This document shows, piece by piece, positions 44,203 through 52,928 of a stretch of 64,000 bases of DNA. The position numbers and the translations under genes were made by a program. Source of the stretch: Chloroflexota bacterium (GTDB lineage Bacteria; Chloroflexota; Anaerolineae; Anaerolineales; UBA11579); contig QWJF01000006.1 of the NCBI GenBank assembly GCA_009391835.1, positions 1-64,000 on the forward strand, in the 5' to 3' direction. Within the stretch, counting starts at the first letter, position 1; each line of letters begins with the position of its first letter. Below the pieces are notes generated by a model. It ran no database searches. It saw only the letters and a list, made by a program, of their open reading frames with translations, and was not told the origin of the DNA.

Positions 44203-45153
44203 TCAGCGTGCCCGGGCCGGATAGCGAAAGGCGCGCAACCGGGCCGCCAGCCAATGGCGCAAGCTCCGCGGCAGCCAGGAAGCTATCCAGGCGGCCCACA
44301 CGCCGGCATTCAGCGGCCGATAGCCCAGGGCAGCCCGTGCGTGCTGGCGTGCCATCCCCATCAGCTCGGGCGCGCCCTCACCGAGCAGATTTTGCGCCAG
44401 GTTGGTGTACATATTGGCGTAGGCGCGGCGGCGCAGGGCTGCTGGAAGATCCGGATCTTCGGCGAAAGCTTTGTCGAGGGCGAAGCGATATCCATCCGCG
44501 GCGCCGATCTTAGCGGCGGTGCTAGCTCCGGAATGGACGCGCATGCGGTTGAGTACTTCAGGGACCACGCCGACAGGGTAGCGGCGGCCCACGCGCCGGT
44601 AAAGGTCAATATCTTCGGCCCAGGTCATGCGCTCGTCAAAACCGCCCACCTCAAGCACAGCGTCGCGCTTGAGCATGAGGCTGGAGGTGCCCAGCAGCAC
44701 GGACCATTCTGCCAACATCCAGGGGTAAATCCAGCCTTGATAGACAATGGTATCGCGCAGGCCAAGATCCTGGCCTTGTTGGTTGAATTTACTGAATTGG
44801 GAGTGGACCAAGCCCAAGTCGGGATGGGCCTCAAAGAGCGCCAACTGCTTTTCGAGCTTGGTGGGCAGAAAAAGGTCGTCCGAATCGAGGAGCGCCACGT
44901 AAGAGGCGCGCGCCAACTGAATGCCGCGGTTGCGGGCCGCGGAAACGCCGCTTTTGTCCTGGTATTCATAGCGGACGCGCCTGGATTTGATATGCGGAGC
45001 CAGGCGCTGGCGAGTGTCGTCCGCGGAACCATCGTCGACTACGATGATCTCGTAATCGGTGATGGTTTGGGCAAAAACACTGGCAAGCGCCTCGAGCAGG
45101 AAGGCGGCACGGTTGTGGGTGGGGATGATAACGGACACACGCGGGTCGGTCAT
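44203..45153 (-). CDS. Family 2 glycosyltransferase
   Basis: The 316-residue GT-A enzyme has all textbook GT2 elements: VSVIIPTHNRAAFLLEAL at 6-23, VVDDGSADDT near 38-47, the DXD motif in LLDSDDLFLP near 89-98 and EDIDLYRR with the catalytic acidic residues near 180. A C-terminal basic segment follows. It lies 3 bases after another GT2 gene. The donor is unknown. Confidence 0.94.
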   Translation of the reverse strand: MTDPRVSVIIPTHNRAAFLLEALASVFAQTITDYEIIVVDDGSADDTRQRLAPHIKSRRVRYEYQDKSGVSAARNRGIQLARASYVALLDSDDLFLPTKLEKQLALFEAHPDLGLVHSQFSKFNQQGQDLGLRDTIVYQGWIYPWMLAEWSVLLGTSSLMLKRDAVLEVGGFDERMTWAEDIDLYRRVGRRYPVGVVPEVLNRMRVHSGASTAAKIGAADGYRFALDKAFAEDPDLPAALRRRAYANMYTNLAQNLLGEGAPELMGMARQHARAALGYRPLNAGVWAAWIASWLPRSLRHWLAARLRAFRYPARAR

Positions 45154-45156
45154 TGC

Positions 45157-46107
45157 TCAGAGCTCGCGTTTCAGATAACGGCGCTGGAGCGCATAAAGTC
45201 CGTCGAGGATGCCGAGACGGCGCAGCAGGGCACGCGCTTTGTTGCGCAACCAGCCCAGCAGCCAAAGCGGGCGACGCAGGTGCAGGGTGCGGGCATAGCC
45301 GGGAAGGTAGGTCTCTAGGGGCTGCCACTCGCCGAAGCTGAGCACCGCATCCAGACGGTAGCGGCGGGCAACTTCCAAATGCTCGGGGCGCACCTTGTCG
45401 TAGACGCCGTAGCGCAGTTGAATGGCGGTGCGATCAATGGCTGAAGGCTGTGCGCCTTCTCGAGTGCTAAGTCCCTGGGCGGCATCCGTAAAATAACCGA
45501 GAATGCCCTTTACGCGACCCATGCGCAGGCCGCGCGAAGCGAGGCGGGCCGAGTAATCAAAATCTGGGCCGACACGCAACTGCTCATCGAAGTAGCCCAA
45601 CTCGGCACTGAGCCCGGCGCGAAATAGCCAGAAAGCACCGCCTTGAGGCTGGGCGCGGCGGAAAAAGCGCGGCGAATAGCGCGGGGTGTGGCGGCGCTGG
45701 CCGAGATCGTCCCCATAGTGGGCAACCAACAAATAATCCCCATAGCAAAGCTGCCAATCTGGGTGGGCTTCGAGAGCCGCAGCTTGGCGCTCAAGTGAAT
45801 CGGCGAGGCGGCGATCATCCACGTTCCAGATCGCGAGATAGGGTGCGGTGGCGGCCTGCCAAGCGCGATTCCAGGAGGCGCCCAGCGTTTCCACCGGGCT
45901 GACGCGTAAACGCTTTACCTGATTGGCATACTTGCGCTGGAAGTCGGCAGCCAGCTTTTCTTCTTCGTCCTCGGGATCATTGAGCACCAGAACCAGTTCG
46001 CAGACATCAAAAATAGTTTGGGCCTGAACCTCGTCCAGGAATTGGGGCAGGTATTCGGCGGCGCGATAGAGCGATGTAAGAATGCTGATGCGGGGGGCAA
46101 AAGCCAT
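45157..46107 (-). CDS. Family 2 glycosyltransferase
   Basis: The 316-residue protein starts at ATG 46107; a GTG lies 27 bases upstream. It has ISILTSLYRAAEYLPQFL at the N-terminus, NVDDRRLADSLERQ as the DXD-like motif, and GPDFDYSARLASRGL as the acceptor-side acidic motif. It is a diverged GT2 enzyme. The pattern NVDDRR resembles that of enzymes annotated generally as glycosyltransferase family 2 in Anaerolineae-like genomes; donor and acceptor are unknown. Confidence 0.88.
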   Translation of the reverse strand: MAFAPRISILTSLYRAAEYLPQFLDEVQAQTIFDVCELVLVLNDPEDEEEKLAADFQRKYANQVKRLRVSPVETLGASWNRAWQAATAPYLAIWNVDDRRLADSLERQAAALEAHPDWQLCYGDYLLVAHYGDDLGQRRHTPRYSPRFFRRAQPQGGAFWLFRAGLSAELGYFDEQLRVGPDFDYSARLASRGLRMGRVKGILGYFTDAAQGLSTREGAQPSAIDRTAIQLRYGVYDKVRPEHLEVARRYRLDAVLSFGEWQPLETYLPGYARTLHLRRPLWLLGWLRNKARALLRRLGILDGLYALQRRYLKREL

Positions 46108-46121
46108 AGTGGAGTTTGGCG

Positions 46122-47315
46122 CTATTCGCGCCACACGCGCCGGATGGGTTCGAATTCGTCGAGAATGCCAAGGGCACTGCGCACAAAATCGTCCGTGGTC
46201 CAGGAGGCGGCGCGCTTGCGGCCGCGTTGCACAAGGCCGATGCGCAGCATATCGTCGTTGACGAGCTTGCGGATGGCGGCCGCAATGTCTTTGGGTTTAT
46301 CCGGCGGCACCAAAAGCGCGGCATCGCCCATCTGCTCTTGCGCGCCGCTCACGTCTGCGGCGATCACTGGGCAACCGAGGGCCATCGCTTCCAGCGGGGG
46401 CAAGTTCTCGGGCCCAAAGAAACTCACATAGGTGAGGGCCAGGGCATTTTGATAGAGCGCCACCAATTCGTCCTGGCTGACGAAACCAAGGATGTGCACC
46501 TGGTCTGCCAGGCCGAGCGCCTGTACCTGTTCGCGGATAAATTCCTGATTGCCGAAATCGGAACCCACCAACACCAGGCCCGGGGTGAACTTATCGGCTG
46601 CGCGCAACTCTTTGAGTGCCAGCAGCAGATTGACATGATTCTTGTGGGGCCAGAATTGGGCAGGGTAGAGCAAATAGCTTTCAGGTAAGCCGAGATGGCT
46701 GAGCGCGGGAGTCGATTCGGCTTCACCGGCGCGCAGGGCAAAGGCCGGCGTGGGGTGCGGAAGGATGTGGATGCGCTCTTCGGGAACGCGATAGAAACGT
46801 GCAATTTCCTCTTTGCCAGCCTGTGTACCAGCAAGTATGGCGGCGGCGCGCGGCAGAAAGCGGGCCAAGCCACGCTGGCGGATTTCCCATTCGCCCCAAC
46901 GGCTAACTTCCGGGAACCAGGGCTGCAGACGATGCTGCAGATCGAGCACAATGGTCATAAAGGGCAGATCCATTGGCTTGGGCCGCGGGCTCAAGAACCA
47001 GACAAACTGCACGCCGGCCCTGCGAGCGATGAGCTCCAACCCACTGCTCCATTTTCGGGATTTACGCCAATTGGGCCAGTTGCGAGCGGTAAAGGCCCAG
47101 ACCTTTTCAATCAGCCCCGGCTTGCGATAGGCCAGCACTGCGAGGTCGGTGCCGGAAATGCGTTCGCCGAGTTCATTCGGATGGGATGTAATGAGGACAA
47201 ATTCGTGCTGGCTCTCCAGGGTGAGCCTGATCAGGCTATCCAGCACCTCATTTTGAAAGGTGTGTGCGCCCCCGTCTTCGGGATTGTATTCGTCGAGGAA
47301 AATACCGACTTTCAT
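46122..47315 (-). CDS. Family 4 glycosyltransferase (mannosyltransferase-like)
   Basis: The 397-residue GT-B protein has a donor-site segment PAQFWPHKNHVNLLLAL near 219-235 and SFFGPENLPPLEAMALGCPVIAAD near 297-320, the E-x7-E-type signature of GT4. The N-terminal half starts with VGIFLDEYNPEDGGAHTFQ. Enzymes with the WPHKNH motif are commonly mannosyl- or related transferases, but this is only suggestive. It lies 15 bases after the methyltransferase gene. Confidence 0.92.
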   Translation of the reverse strand: MKVGIFLDEYNPEDGGAHTFQNEVLDSLIRLTLESQHEFVLITSHPNELGERISGTDLAVLAYRKPGLIEKVWAFTARNWPNWRKSRKWSSGLELIARRAGVQFVWFLSPRPKPMDLPFMTIVLDLQHRLQPWFPEVSRWGEWEIRQRGLARFLPRAAAILAGTQAGKEEIARFYRVPEERIHILPHPTPAFALRAGEAESTPALSHLGLPESYLLYPAQFWPHKNHVNLLLALKELRAADKFTPGLVLVGSDFGNQEFIREQVQALGLADQVHILGFVSQDELVALYQNALALTYVSFFGPENLPPLEAMALGCPVIAADVSGAQEQMGDAALLVPPDKPKDIAAAIRKLVNDDMLRIGLVQRGRKRAASWTTDDFVRSALGILDEFEPIRRVWRE

Positions 47316-47330
47316 TGCGAATTCACAGGT

Positions 47331-48098
47331 TCAGGCACGCTGAGCCACAGCCAATACGTGCCAAGTTTGATCGTTTAACTCTTGATCCCAAGTGTACCCA
47401 TTTAGCCAGTCCAGCGCCCTGAAATCGGCAGCACGAAGGAAGGCGTCCATTTCGGAAACCGTAAAAAAGCGGTTTACCTGCGTTTCCGTAAGCGTGGCAT
47501 ACGTGTGGTCATCGCGCAACTCGAAGATTTGGTAGTTGACCTCTGCCAAATTGCCCTGATCCAGGAGCTGCGTGGTGGCAATGCGCAGTAATTCGCCGTT
47601 TGGCATCGGCCAGCGGCGTACCCGCAAGGGGTCATAGTGGGAAAGCATGGCAGGCGCATGCCAGAATTCAAAGATAATAAGGCCATCGGGACGCAAATGG
47701 CGATGAACGCCACTGAGCACGCTGGCTATCGCCGCATCAGTTTGCACGTAGCCGATGGAATCGAAGAGGCAGATAGCGGCGTCGAAGCTTGGTGACTCGA
47801 GCTCCAGGGTGCGCATATCGGCCAGTTGGAAGTCGACAGAGGAAGCGCGCTGCGCCGCCTTTTTGCGGGCGACATCCAAGAGATCTAGTGAATAATCCGT
47901 AGCGAGAACAGAATAACCGAGTTGCTCCAGCTGGAAGGCATGATTGCCCGAACCGCAGGCCAATTCTAGCAATCGCTGGGTCTCTCCGTGGCCATAGCGC
48001 TTGATGCAGGCTTGCACAAAGGCCGCTTCCTGGGCGTAGGGTTTTTCCTTGTAGATGATGTCGTAATATTCGGCATGCTTGCCGAGGTAGGAAGTCAT
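47331..48098 (-). CDS. Class I SAM-dependent methyltransferase
   Basis: The protein is 255 residues from ATG 48098, which shares ATGA with the aminotransferase stop; the open frame extends upstream only as a shadow. SAM motif I is LELACGSGNHAFQL near 44-57, followed by ATDYSLDLL and CLFDSIGYV. The organisation matches small-molecule methyltransferases such as N-methyltransferases of deoxyamino sugars (DesVI-like). Coupling to a DegT aminotransferase gene supports methylation of the amino group that the aminotransferase installs. Confidence 0.88.
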   Translation of the reverse strand: MTSYLGKHAEYYDIIYKEKPYAQEAAFVQACIKRYGHGETQRLLELACGSGNHAFQLEQLGYSVLATDYSLDLLDVARKKAAQRASSVDFQLADMRTLELESPSFDAAICLFDSIGYVQTDAAIASVLSGVHRHLRPDGLIIFEFWHAPAMLSHYDPLRVRRWPMPNGELLRIATTQLLDQGNLAEVNYQIFELRDDHTYATLTETQVNRFFTVSEMDAFLRAADFRALDWLNGYTWDQELNDQTWHVLAVAQRA

Positions 48099-49219
48099 GC
48101 GGCTGCTTTCCAAGCCCCCGGAGCACGGCGGATCGCGTCGCAAATGTGGGCGATGGTGTTCTCGTCCAAGGTCCAGGTGGAGGGCAGATACAGGCCGGTT
48201 TCCCACAAGCGGTCGGCAACCGGAGCCAGTACGGCTTTATAGCCAGGTTGAGCTTCGAGCACGGGTTGCTGGTTCATGGGGCAAAAAAATGTGCGGGTTT
48301 GGATGCCTTCAGCCTCCAGTGCAGCAGTCAATGCATCGCGGCTGAGGCCAAACTCGGGATGCACAACAAGGCCAACCATCCAATAGATGTTGCGGGCCCA
48401 ATCCAGCTCCACCGGGAGTTGCAAACCCGGAATATCCTTCAGGTTCTTTATGTAGGCATGGGCCACGCGACGCTTGTTCTCGATGATGCGTTCGATTTTG
48501 TGAAATTGCGAAAGACCCAGGGCCGCCACGTAGGCTGGCATACGGTAATTAAAGCCCGCTATTTCGTGGCGGAAACGCGGCTCAGTGAAGGCCAGGTTGC
48601 GTAGCAAGCGCAGGCGCTCCGCAAGGGCCTCGTCGTTGGTGGTCACCATGCCGCCCTCGCCGGTGGTGATGACCTTGTTAGCGTAAAAACTGAAGCAAGC
48701 CATGTGGCCAAAGGAGCCGGTCATGCGGCCGCGCACTGTGGCACCATGCGATTCGGCGCAATCCTCAATGACCAACAAGCCATGCTCGTCGGCGATCCTC
48801 ATTAATTCATCCATATCCACAGGGTGGCCATACAGATGTACCGGGATAATCGCCTTGGTGCGCGGCGTGATGAGCTCTTCAAGCAGTTCAAGGTCCAGAT
48901 TCCAGGTGTGGGGTTCCGAATCAACGGGAACGGGCAGGGCACCATTGTGCAGCGCGGCCAACGCGGTGGCTATGTTGGTGCTGGCGCTGACCAGCACCTC
49001 GTCCCCCTCACCAATGTCAGCCGCAGCGACTGCCAACTGGAGCGCCGAAGTGCCGCTGTTGACTGCCACGGCGTATTTACAGCCTACATAAGCGGCAAAT
49101 TCATTTTCAAAATCTGTGATGCTCTGCCCAAAAGTTCCGGATACCTCACCGTTGCGCAGAGCGTTGGCAACGGCCTCAATATCATCTTCTTCGATAACCG
49201 GCTCGAAAACAGGGATCAT
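48095..49219 (-). CDS. DegT/DnrJ/EryC1/StrS-family PLP sugar aminotransferase
   Basis: The 374-residue enzyme has the fold-type I sugar aminotransferase pattern: NSGTSALQLA at 54-63, EDCAESHGA at 152-160 and the PLP lysine K182 in SFYANKVITTGEGG. The start MIPVFEPVIEEDD and length suit the perosamine synthetase/ArnB-like group, which aminates 4-keto sugars. The substrate would be a nucleotide 4-keto-6-deoxy sugar. It lies between a methyltransferase and a cupin, which together look like a small amino-sugar tailoring set. Confidence 0.92.
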   Translation of the reverse strand: MIPVFEPVIEEDDIEAVANALRNGEVSGTFGQSITDFENEFAAYVGCKYAVAVNSGTSALQLAVAAADIGEGDEVLVSASTNIATALAALHNGALPVPVDSEPHTWNLDLELLEELITPRTKAIIPVHLYGHPVDMDELMRIADEHGLLVIEDCAESHGATVRGRMTGSFGHMACFSFYANKVITTGEGGMVTTNDEALAERLRLLRNLAFTEPRFRHEIAGFNYRMPAYVAALGLSQFHKIERIIENKRRVAHAYIKNLKDIPGLQLPVELDWARNIYWMVGLVVHPEFGLSRDALTAALEAEGIQTRTFFCPMNQQPVLEAQPGYKAVLAPVADRLWETGLYLPSTWTLDENTIAHICDAIRRAPGAWKAAA

Positions 49220-49629
49220 TTTTTAACATCCACGAAAACTTTGTCTTCAGCTTCACCAAGAAAAGGGCCCTGCTTCACACTGATGCACTGCATATCTTCG
49301 ATCACACGGATGGCGTGTACGCCGTGAATCAGCACAATGGCATCCCCAGCGCGCATTTCAATCTCGCGCAACAGGTCGCCCTCATCGCTGTATAGCTCCA
49401 CAGCCAAGACGCCGCGCTGAACTACAAACATCTGTTGCAAGTCATCAATGCTGCGTTCAATCGGCTTGTGAAAGTGGGGAGGCTCCTTGAAACCAGCTTC
49501 ATGGGCCAATAATCCGAACTGAAAAGAGGATTCAGCAGGAGAGTAGAAGGTGGTCTTATCCACTTTCGTGTTGGCCCAGATGATCTCGGCGTATTTTACG
49601 CCGCCATATTCAACGGTTTCAACTGTCAT
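49216..49629 (-). CDS. Small cupin protein
   Basis: The 137-residue protein, starting at ATG 49629, is a single-domain cupin. H52, H54 and E58 in PPHFHKPIERS and a later H103/H105 in VLIHGVHAIRV could bind one metal. Cupins of this size in glycan loci (WxcM-like, FdtA-like or WbuC-like) act as sugar isomerases or as accessory proteins. It is coupled by ATGA to the aminotransferase, which hints at 3,4-ketoisomerisation before amination, as FdtA does; sequence alone does not prove this. Confidence 0.8.
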   Translation of the reverse strand: MTVETVEYGGVKYAEIIWANTKVDKTTFYSPAESSFQFGLLAHEAGFKEPPHFHKPIERSIDDLQQMFVVQRGVLAVELYSDEGDLLREIEMRAGDAIVLIHGVHAIRVIEDMQCISVKQGPFLGEAEDKVFVDVKK

Positions 49630-49647
49630 AACAAACCTCGAAGCCCG

Positions 49648-49653
49648 ATTATA
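49648..49653 (-). promoter_or_regulatory. Possible internal -10 element before the cupin gene
   Basis: TATAAT lies on the minus strand in the 40-base gap upstream of the cupin gene, 18 bases before its ATG. No convincing -35 is visible. It could drive the cupin-aminotransferase-methyltransferase set separately. Confidence 0.3.
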
Positions 49654-49669
49654 GTGCCTGGGTGTGGCA

Positions 49670-50698
49670 TTAGGCCGTGCGGCGGGCACGGGCCTTACGC
49701 CGCAGGCGCCACCAACTGCGCACTCGCCAATAAGGGGGCATCAGGATGCGGAGCAGCCGTGTCGCCAAGAGGTAAAGCGGGGAGGCCAACAAACGCTGAA
49801 TGTCGGTTTCGTCTCGCTGAGGCTCGGTTACGCGTCCCGATTCTAGATCCGCGCGCAATTCCAGAATGGCTTGCGGGTGCTGCCCTCGATAACGCTCCAA
49901 CCACTGTAGGATGGGCCAACCCTGCTCACCCAGAAAGAGCGGCCGTTTGAGCGCCTGATAGCTCTCGTGAAACCATTGCTCATTGCGTCGAAATGTGTCG
50001 CTCCAGGCCACGTTGCTGTAGTAGCCAACCTTCTGGCGGGCCTGCTTGGGAAACACGTAGGAGTAGTGATACATAAAGATGCCGCGGCGGCGCAGCTCTT
50101 TGCCGGAAAGCCAGGCTGATTCGTACCGATCACGGCCCCGCTCGTCCAATACAGTGGGCGGGCGATGGGTGGTATAGGTGTGTCCGGGCCCCCAACGGAA
50201 GATGCGGCGCACCTCGGTAAATTCCTGCAAATACCATTTGCCCGTCGTAATCGCATCAAAGCTGCCCCAGAATTCATGGAAGGGGAATGAGATACCGCCC
50301 AATTCGGGACGCTCAGCGAGTAACTGGAGGACAGTCTGTTTGTCTGCATCGAGGTAAAACTCATCGCTATCCACCTGCCAGAGCCAATCGCCCGTAGCGC
50401 GCCGCGCATAAGCCTGGGACATTTCGTCTTTCTCAGGCCAGAAGCCATCCGTGTAACCTTCGTCCTTTGCAGCCACAAGAAGCACTTTGTTCTCGGGATC
50501 ATGCTGCTTTTGAAACTCCTGGATCACAGTAAGCGTATCGTCTTTGGAGTGGCCGTCCGGCTTTGCCAGGCTGGCCGCGGCGCGCGCGGCCCCCTCGACA
50601 ACAATAATCTGGTGCGCGAAGGGGTAGAGAGCCTTCAGGTTGTATTCCAGAAAGGGTTGGGCGTTAAGCGCAATGATACCGAAGGTTACACGGGTCAT
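49670..50698 (-). CDS. Glycosyltransferase family 2-like protein
   Basis: The 342-residue protein starts VTFGIIALNAQPFLEYNL, a diverged GT2 opening, and has WQVDSDEFYLDAD near 112-124 as metal-binding DXD motif. A conserved FMYHYSYVFPKQ segment follows later. The C-terminus is strongly basic with an amphipathic stretch (RVRSWWRLRRKARARR) that may bind the membrane. It shares ATGA with the following GT4 gene. Confidence 0.82.
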   Translation of the reverse strand: MTRVTFGIIALNAQPFLEYNLKALYPFAHQIIVVEGAARAAASLAKPDGHSKDDTLTVIQEFQKQHDPENKVLLVAAKDEGYTDGFWPEKDEMSQAYARRATGDWLWQVDSDEFYLDADKQTVLQLLAERPELGGISFPFHEFWGSFDAITTGKWYLQEFTEVRRIFRWGPGHTYTTHRPPTVLDERGRDRYESAWLSGKELRRRGIFMYHYSYVFPKQARQKVGYYSNVAWSDTFRRNEQWFHESYQALKRPLFLGEQGWPILQWLERYRGQHPQAILELRADLESGRVTEPQRDETDIQRLLASPLYLLATRLLRILMPPYWRVRSWWRLRRKARARRTA

Positions 50699-51900
50699 AG
50701 ACTGTTAATTAGCTGTGCGTAGGCTTGAGTAATTTTCTCGGGATCGAACTTTTTTCGAGTAAACGTGAGCGTATTTTTGCGGAGCTTTGAAAGTTTTTTG
50801 GGGTCAAGCAAAACCGTCGCGTGTAGCACAAGCTGATCTGCATCGCCGAGTTTGACAAGCTCACCATTTTGGCCGGAGACAATGATATCGGGGTTGCCAC
50901 CCGTGTCAAAGGCCAACATTGGCACGCCAAGCCATAAAGCTTCAAGCAAAGCCATGCTGAAATTTTCCATCAACGAGGGGGAGATGCCAAATGAGCAAGC
51001 CCTTACAATGGCCAAATGCTCTTTGTAGGGAATTTGGCCGGGTATATGGAGGGGAATTTTCCGCGACAGGGCTTTGAATTGAGCCGCGTAGCGCGGCTCA
51101 AGATAGCCTGGGACATAGAAGCCAATCGGTTGTTTTGCCAAATCGGCTAACCGCCAAATAATCTGCAGTGCATAGTCAGCACCTTTCAAGTAGCTGCCCG
51201 CCGAAGGCAAGTAGAGCAAAGGCGAGGCAGCATCAAGACCCAACTCGGCGCGCAAATCCTTTGCGGGGATATCCGCCAGTGCCTCCTTCTCGATGAGGTT
51301 GGGCAACAATTCCACGCGTCCTGAGAATTGATAGCTGCGCTCAAACCAGGCACGCATATAGTGCGAGGGACAAACCACCGCATCGACTTTGTCAACCACT
51401 TTCTGCTCAAGGCGCAGTGCAAGATGCCCGTCAAGAGTCGAATAATCAGGGGGGGCAGGTGGTTTCAGGAAGCGCTCCGGATTGTGATGCGACATCAGGA
51501 TCAGGTTGCGATCCGCTTTTTTAGCGATCGCCAAGCCGGGCGCACCGTGGTCGGAGAGGATCACGGTTTGGGGATTGAACGCGTCGATGGCGCGGGCCAT
51601 GCGACGGGCGCCAGCATAGGAAGCCAGGATATCCAGCGTTTGGTAGGCGCGCTTGCCGGGCTGAATCAGGCTGAAGACCAGTTTATTTACCCAGGTAAGC
51701 AGCTTGCGCAGCCAAGTGGGAGCCCCGCGGCGCACAATCATCTCTCCATCGGCAGCATGCTCATCACCAAAGGTAAAAAGGTTGGCTTCAAAGCCGTGAC
51801 GGCGCAGGGCAAGCATGAGGTTATATTGCGCGCTGGCCACCCCACCAGCGCTATAGGGCGGCGCGGAATAAGCCACGATGGCGACGCGCTGATTTACCAT
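50695..51900 (-). CDS. Family 4 glycosyltransferase
   Basis: The 401-residue protein starts at ATG 51900, sharing one base with the previous TGA. It has YSAGGVASAQYNLMLALR near the N-terminus as the acceptor-side glycine loop, and SPSLMENFSMALLEALWLGVPMLAFDTGGNP as the GT4 signature near 300-330. It is a cytosolic retaining GT-B enzyme; the donor is unknown. It belongs to a run of coupled GT genes between 49.7 and 54.0 kb. Confidence 0.92.
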   Translation of the reverse strand: MVNQRVAIVAYSAPPYSAGGVASAQYNLMLALRRHGFEANLFTFGDEHAADGEMIVRRGAPTWLRKLLTWVNKLVFSLIQPGKRAYQTLDILASYAGARRMARAIDAFNPQTVILSDHGAPGLAIAKKADRNLILMSHHNPERFLKPPAPPDYSTLDGHLALRLEQKVVDKVDAVVCPSHYMRAWFERSYQFSGRVELLPNLIEKEALADIPAKDLRAELGLDAASPLLYLPSAGSYLKGADYALQIIWRLADLAKQPIGFYVPGYLEPRYAAQFKALSRKIPLHIPGQIPYKEHLAIVRACSFGISPSLMENFSMALLEALWLGVPMLAFDTGGNPDIIVSGQNGELVKLGDADQLVLHATVLLDPKKLSKLRKNTLTFTRKKFDPEKITQAYAQLINSL

Positions 51901-52928
51901 CACGAGCGCAGCCCCCACTCACGCGCCAGCGCTTTGAGCCAGAATTGAGTGCGTTCCAGTGGGCTGCGACCTGCGGCGCGTGCCAATTCAGAACTGGAAT
52001 ATCGCCTCCAGCTTGCCATGCCGCTTGAAAGATTGACACGGCAGGCCGCCCACCAGCGTGCTTCGAGCGTTTTGGCGAAAGGCAGTGAGGCATAGCGTGC
52101 GCTCTTGCGGTTGGCATCAGCCAATTTGAGCAACCAGGCTTCAACCTGGTCAAGATGCTCTAGGCTGGTCTCGAATTGCCAACGGCTGATGGCGTTATGG
52201 CGTTTAAGTTCTGACGCGGTGGGTTTGAGGCCCAGATCGCGTAGCAATCCGGCGCGCATCTGATCGGCCATCACCTGCTGTTCGGCTGAGTGGAGAGCGC
52301 CGACCTGCCCGACATGAACACGGTAGCGCAGCAAGACCTTACCGAGATTGGCGAAACGCAGATGAGGCGCAGCGCGCACCCACAATTCGTAATCCTGGGC
52401 GCGCGCAATTTTTGGGTCGTAGCGCAGGTTGTGGCGCTCAAAGCTGGAGCGGCGCAGCATGGCCGAGCTATGCACGATCACAGAAGCAAACAGCATCTCG
52501 GCGCGAATCTCTGCGTCCGTTCGTGGATAGCGCCAGGTTTGCTCGGTCTGCAGGCCGATAGTGCGCGTCCAGGTGCCGCACACATCAATTTCCGGGTGTG
52601 CATCCATGTATGCGACCTGCTCGGCAAGGCGCGCGGGCAAACTGAGATCGTCGTGATCCATGCGCGCCACGTAGTCGCCACGGGCGACATCCAGGCCGAG
52701 GTTTAGGGATCGGCTGAGGCCTAGGTTCTCCTTGTTGGTCAGGATGCGGATGCGGGCATCCGTCAGAGACGCTAAATAGGTGGCACTGCCATCTGTGCTG
52801 GCATCATCCGCAACGAGAAACTCTAAGTCCCCAAAAGACTGCTCCAGGATACTGTCCACCGCTTTTGGCAGATATGGCATGCCATTGTAGACAGCCATGA
52901 GCACAGTAACTTTAGGCACCCGTGGCAC
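51900..52928 (-). CDS. Family 2 glycosyltransferase
   Basis: The 342-residue enzyme has VTVLMAVYNGMPYLPKAV at 7-24, VADDASTDGS near 39-48, DHDDLSLP near 90-97 as the metal motif, and the catalytic acidic RAQDYELW. It is a standard GT2 protein with a C-terminal extension of about 100 residues. I use the GTG at 52928 because AGGA lies 6 bases upstream; an in-frame GTG at 52919 is an alternative. It overlaps the upstream GT4 gene by 17 bases. Confidence 0.93.
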   Translation of the reverse strand: MPRVPKVTVLMAVYNGMPYLPKAVDSILEQSFGDLEFLVADDASTDGSATYLASLTDARIRILTNKENLGLSRSLNLGLDVARGDYVARMDHDDLSLPARLAEQVAYMDAHPEIDVCGTWTRTIGLQTEQTWRYPRTDAEIRAEMLFASVIVHSSAMLRRSSFERHNLRYDPKIARAQDYELWVRAAPHLRFANLGKVLLRYRVHVGQVGALHSAEQQVMADQMRAGLLRDLGLKPTASELKRHNAISRWQFETSLEHLDQVEAWLLKLADANRKSARYASLPFAKTLEARWWAACRVNLSSGMASWRRYSSSELARAAGRSPLERTQFWLKALAREWGLRS

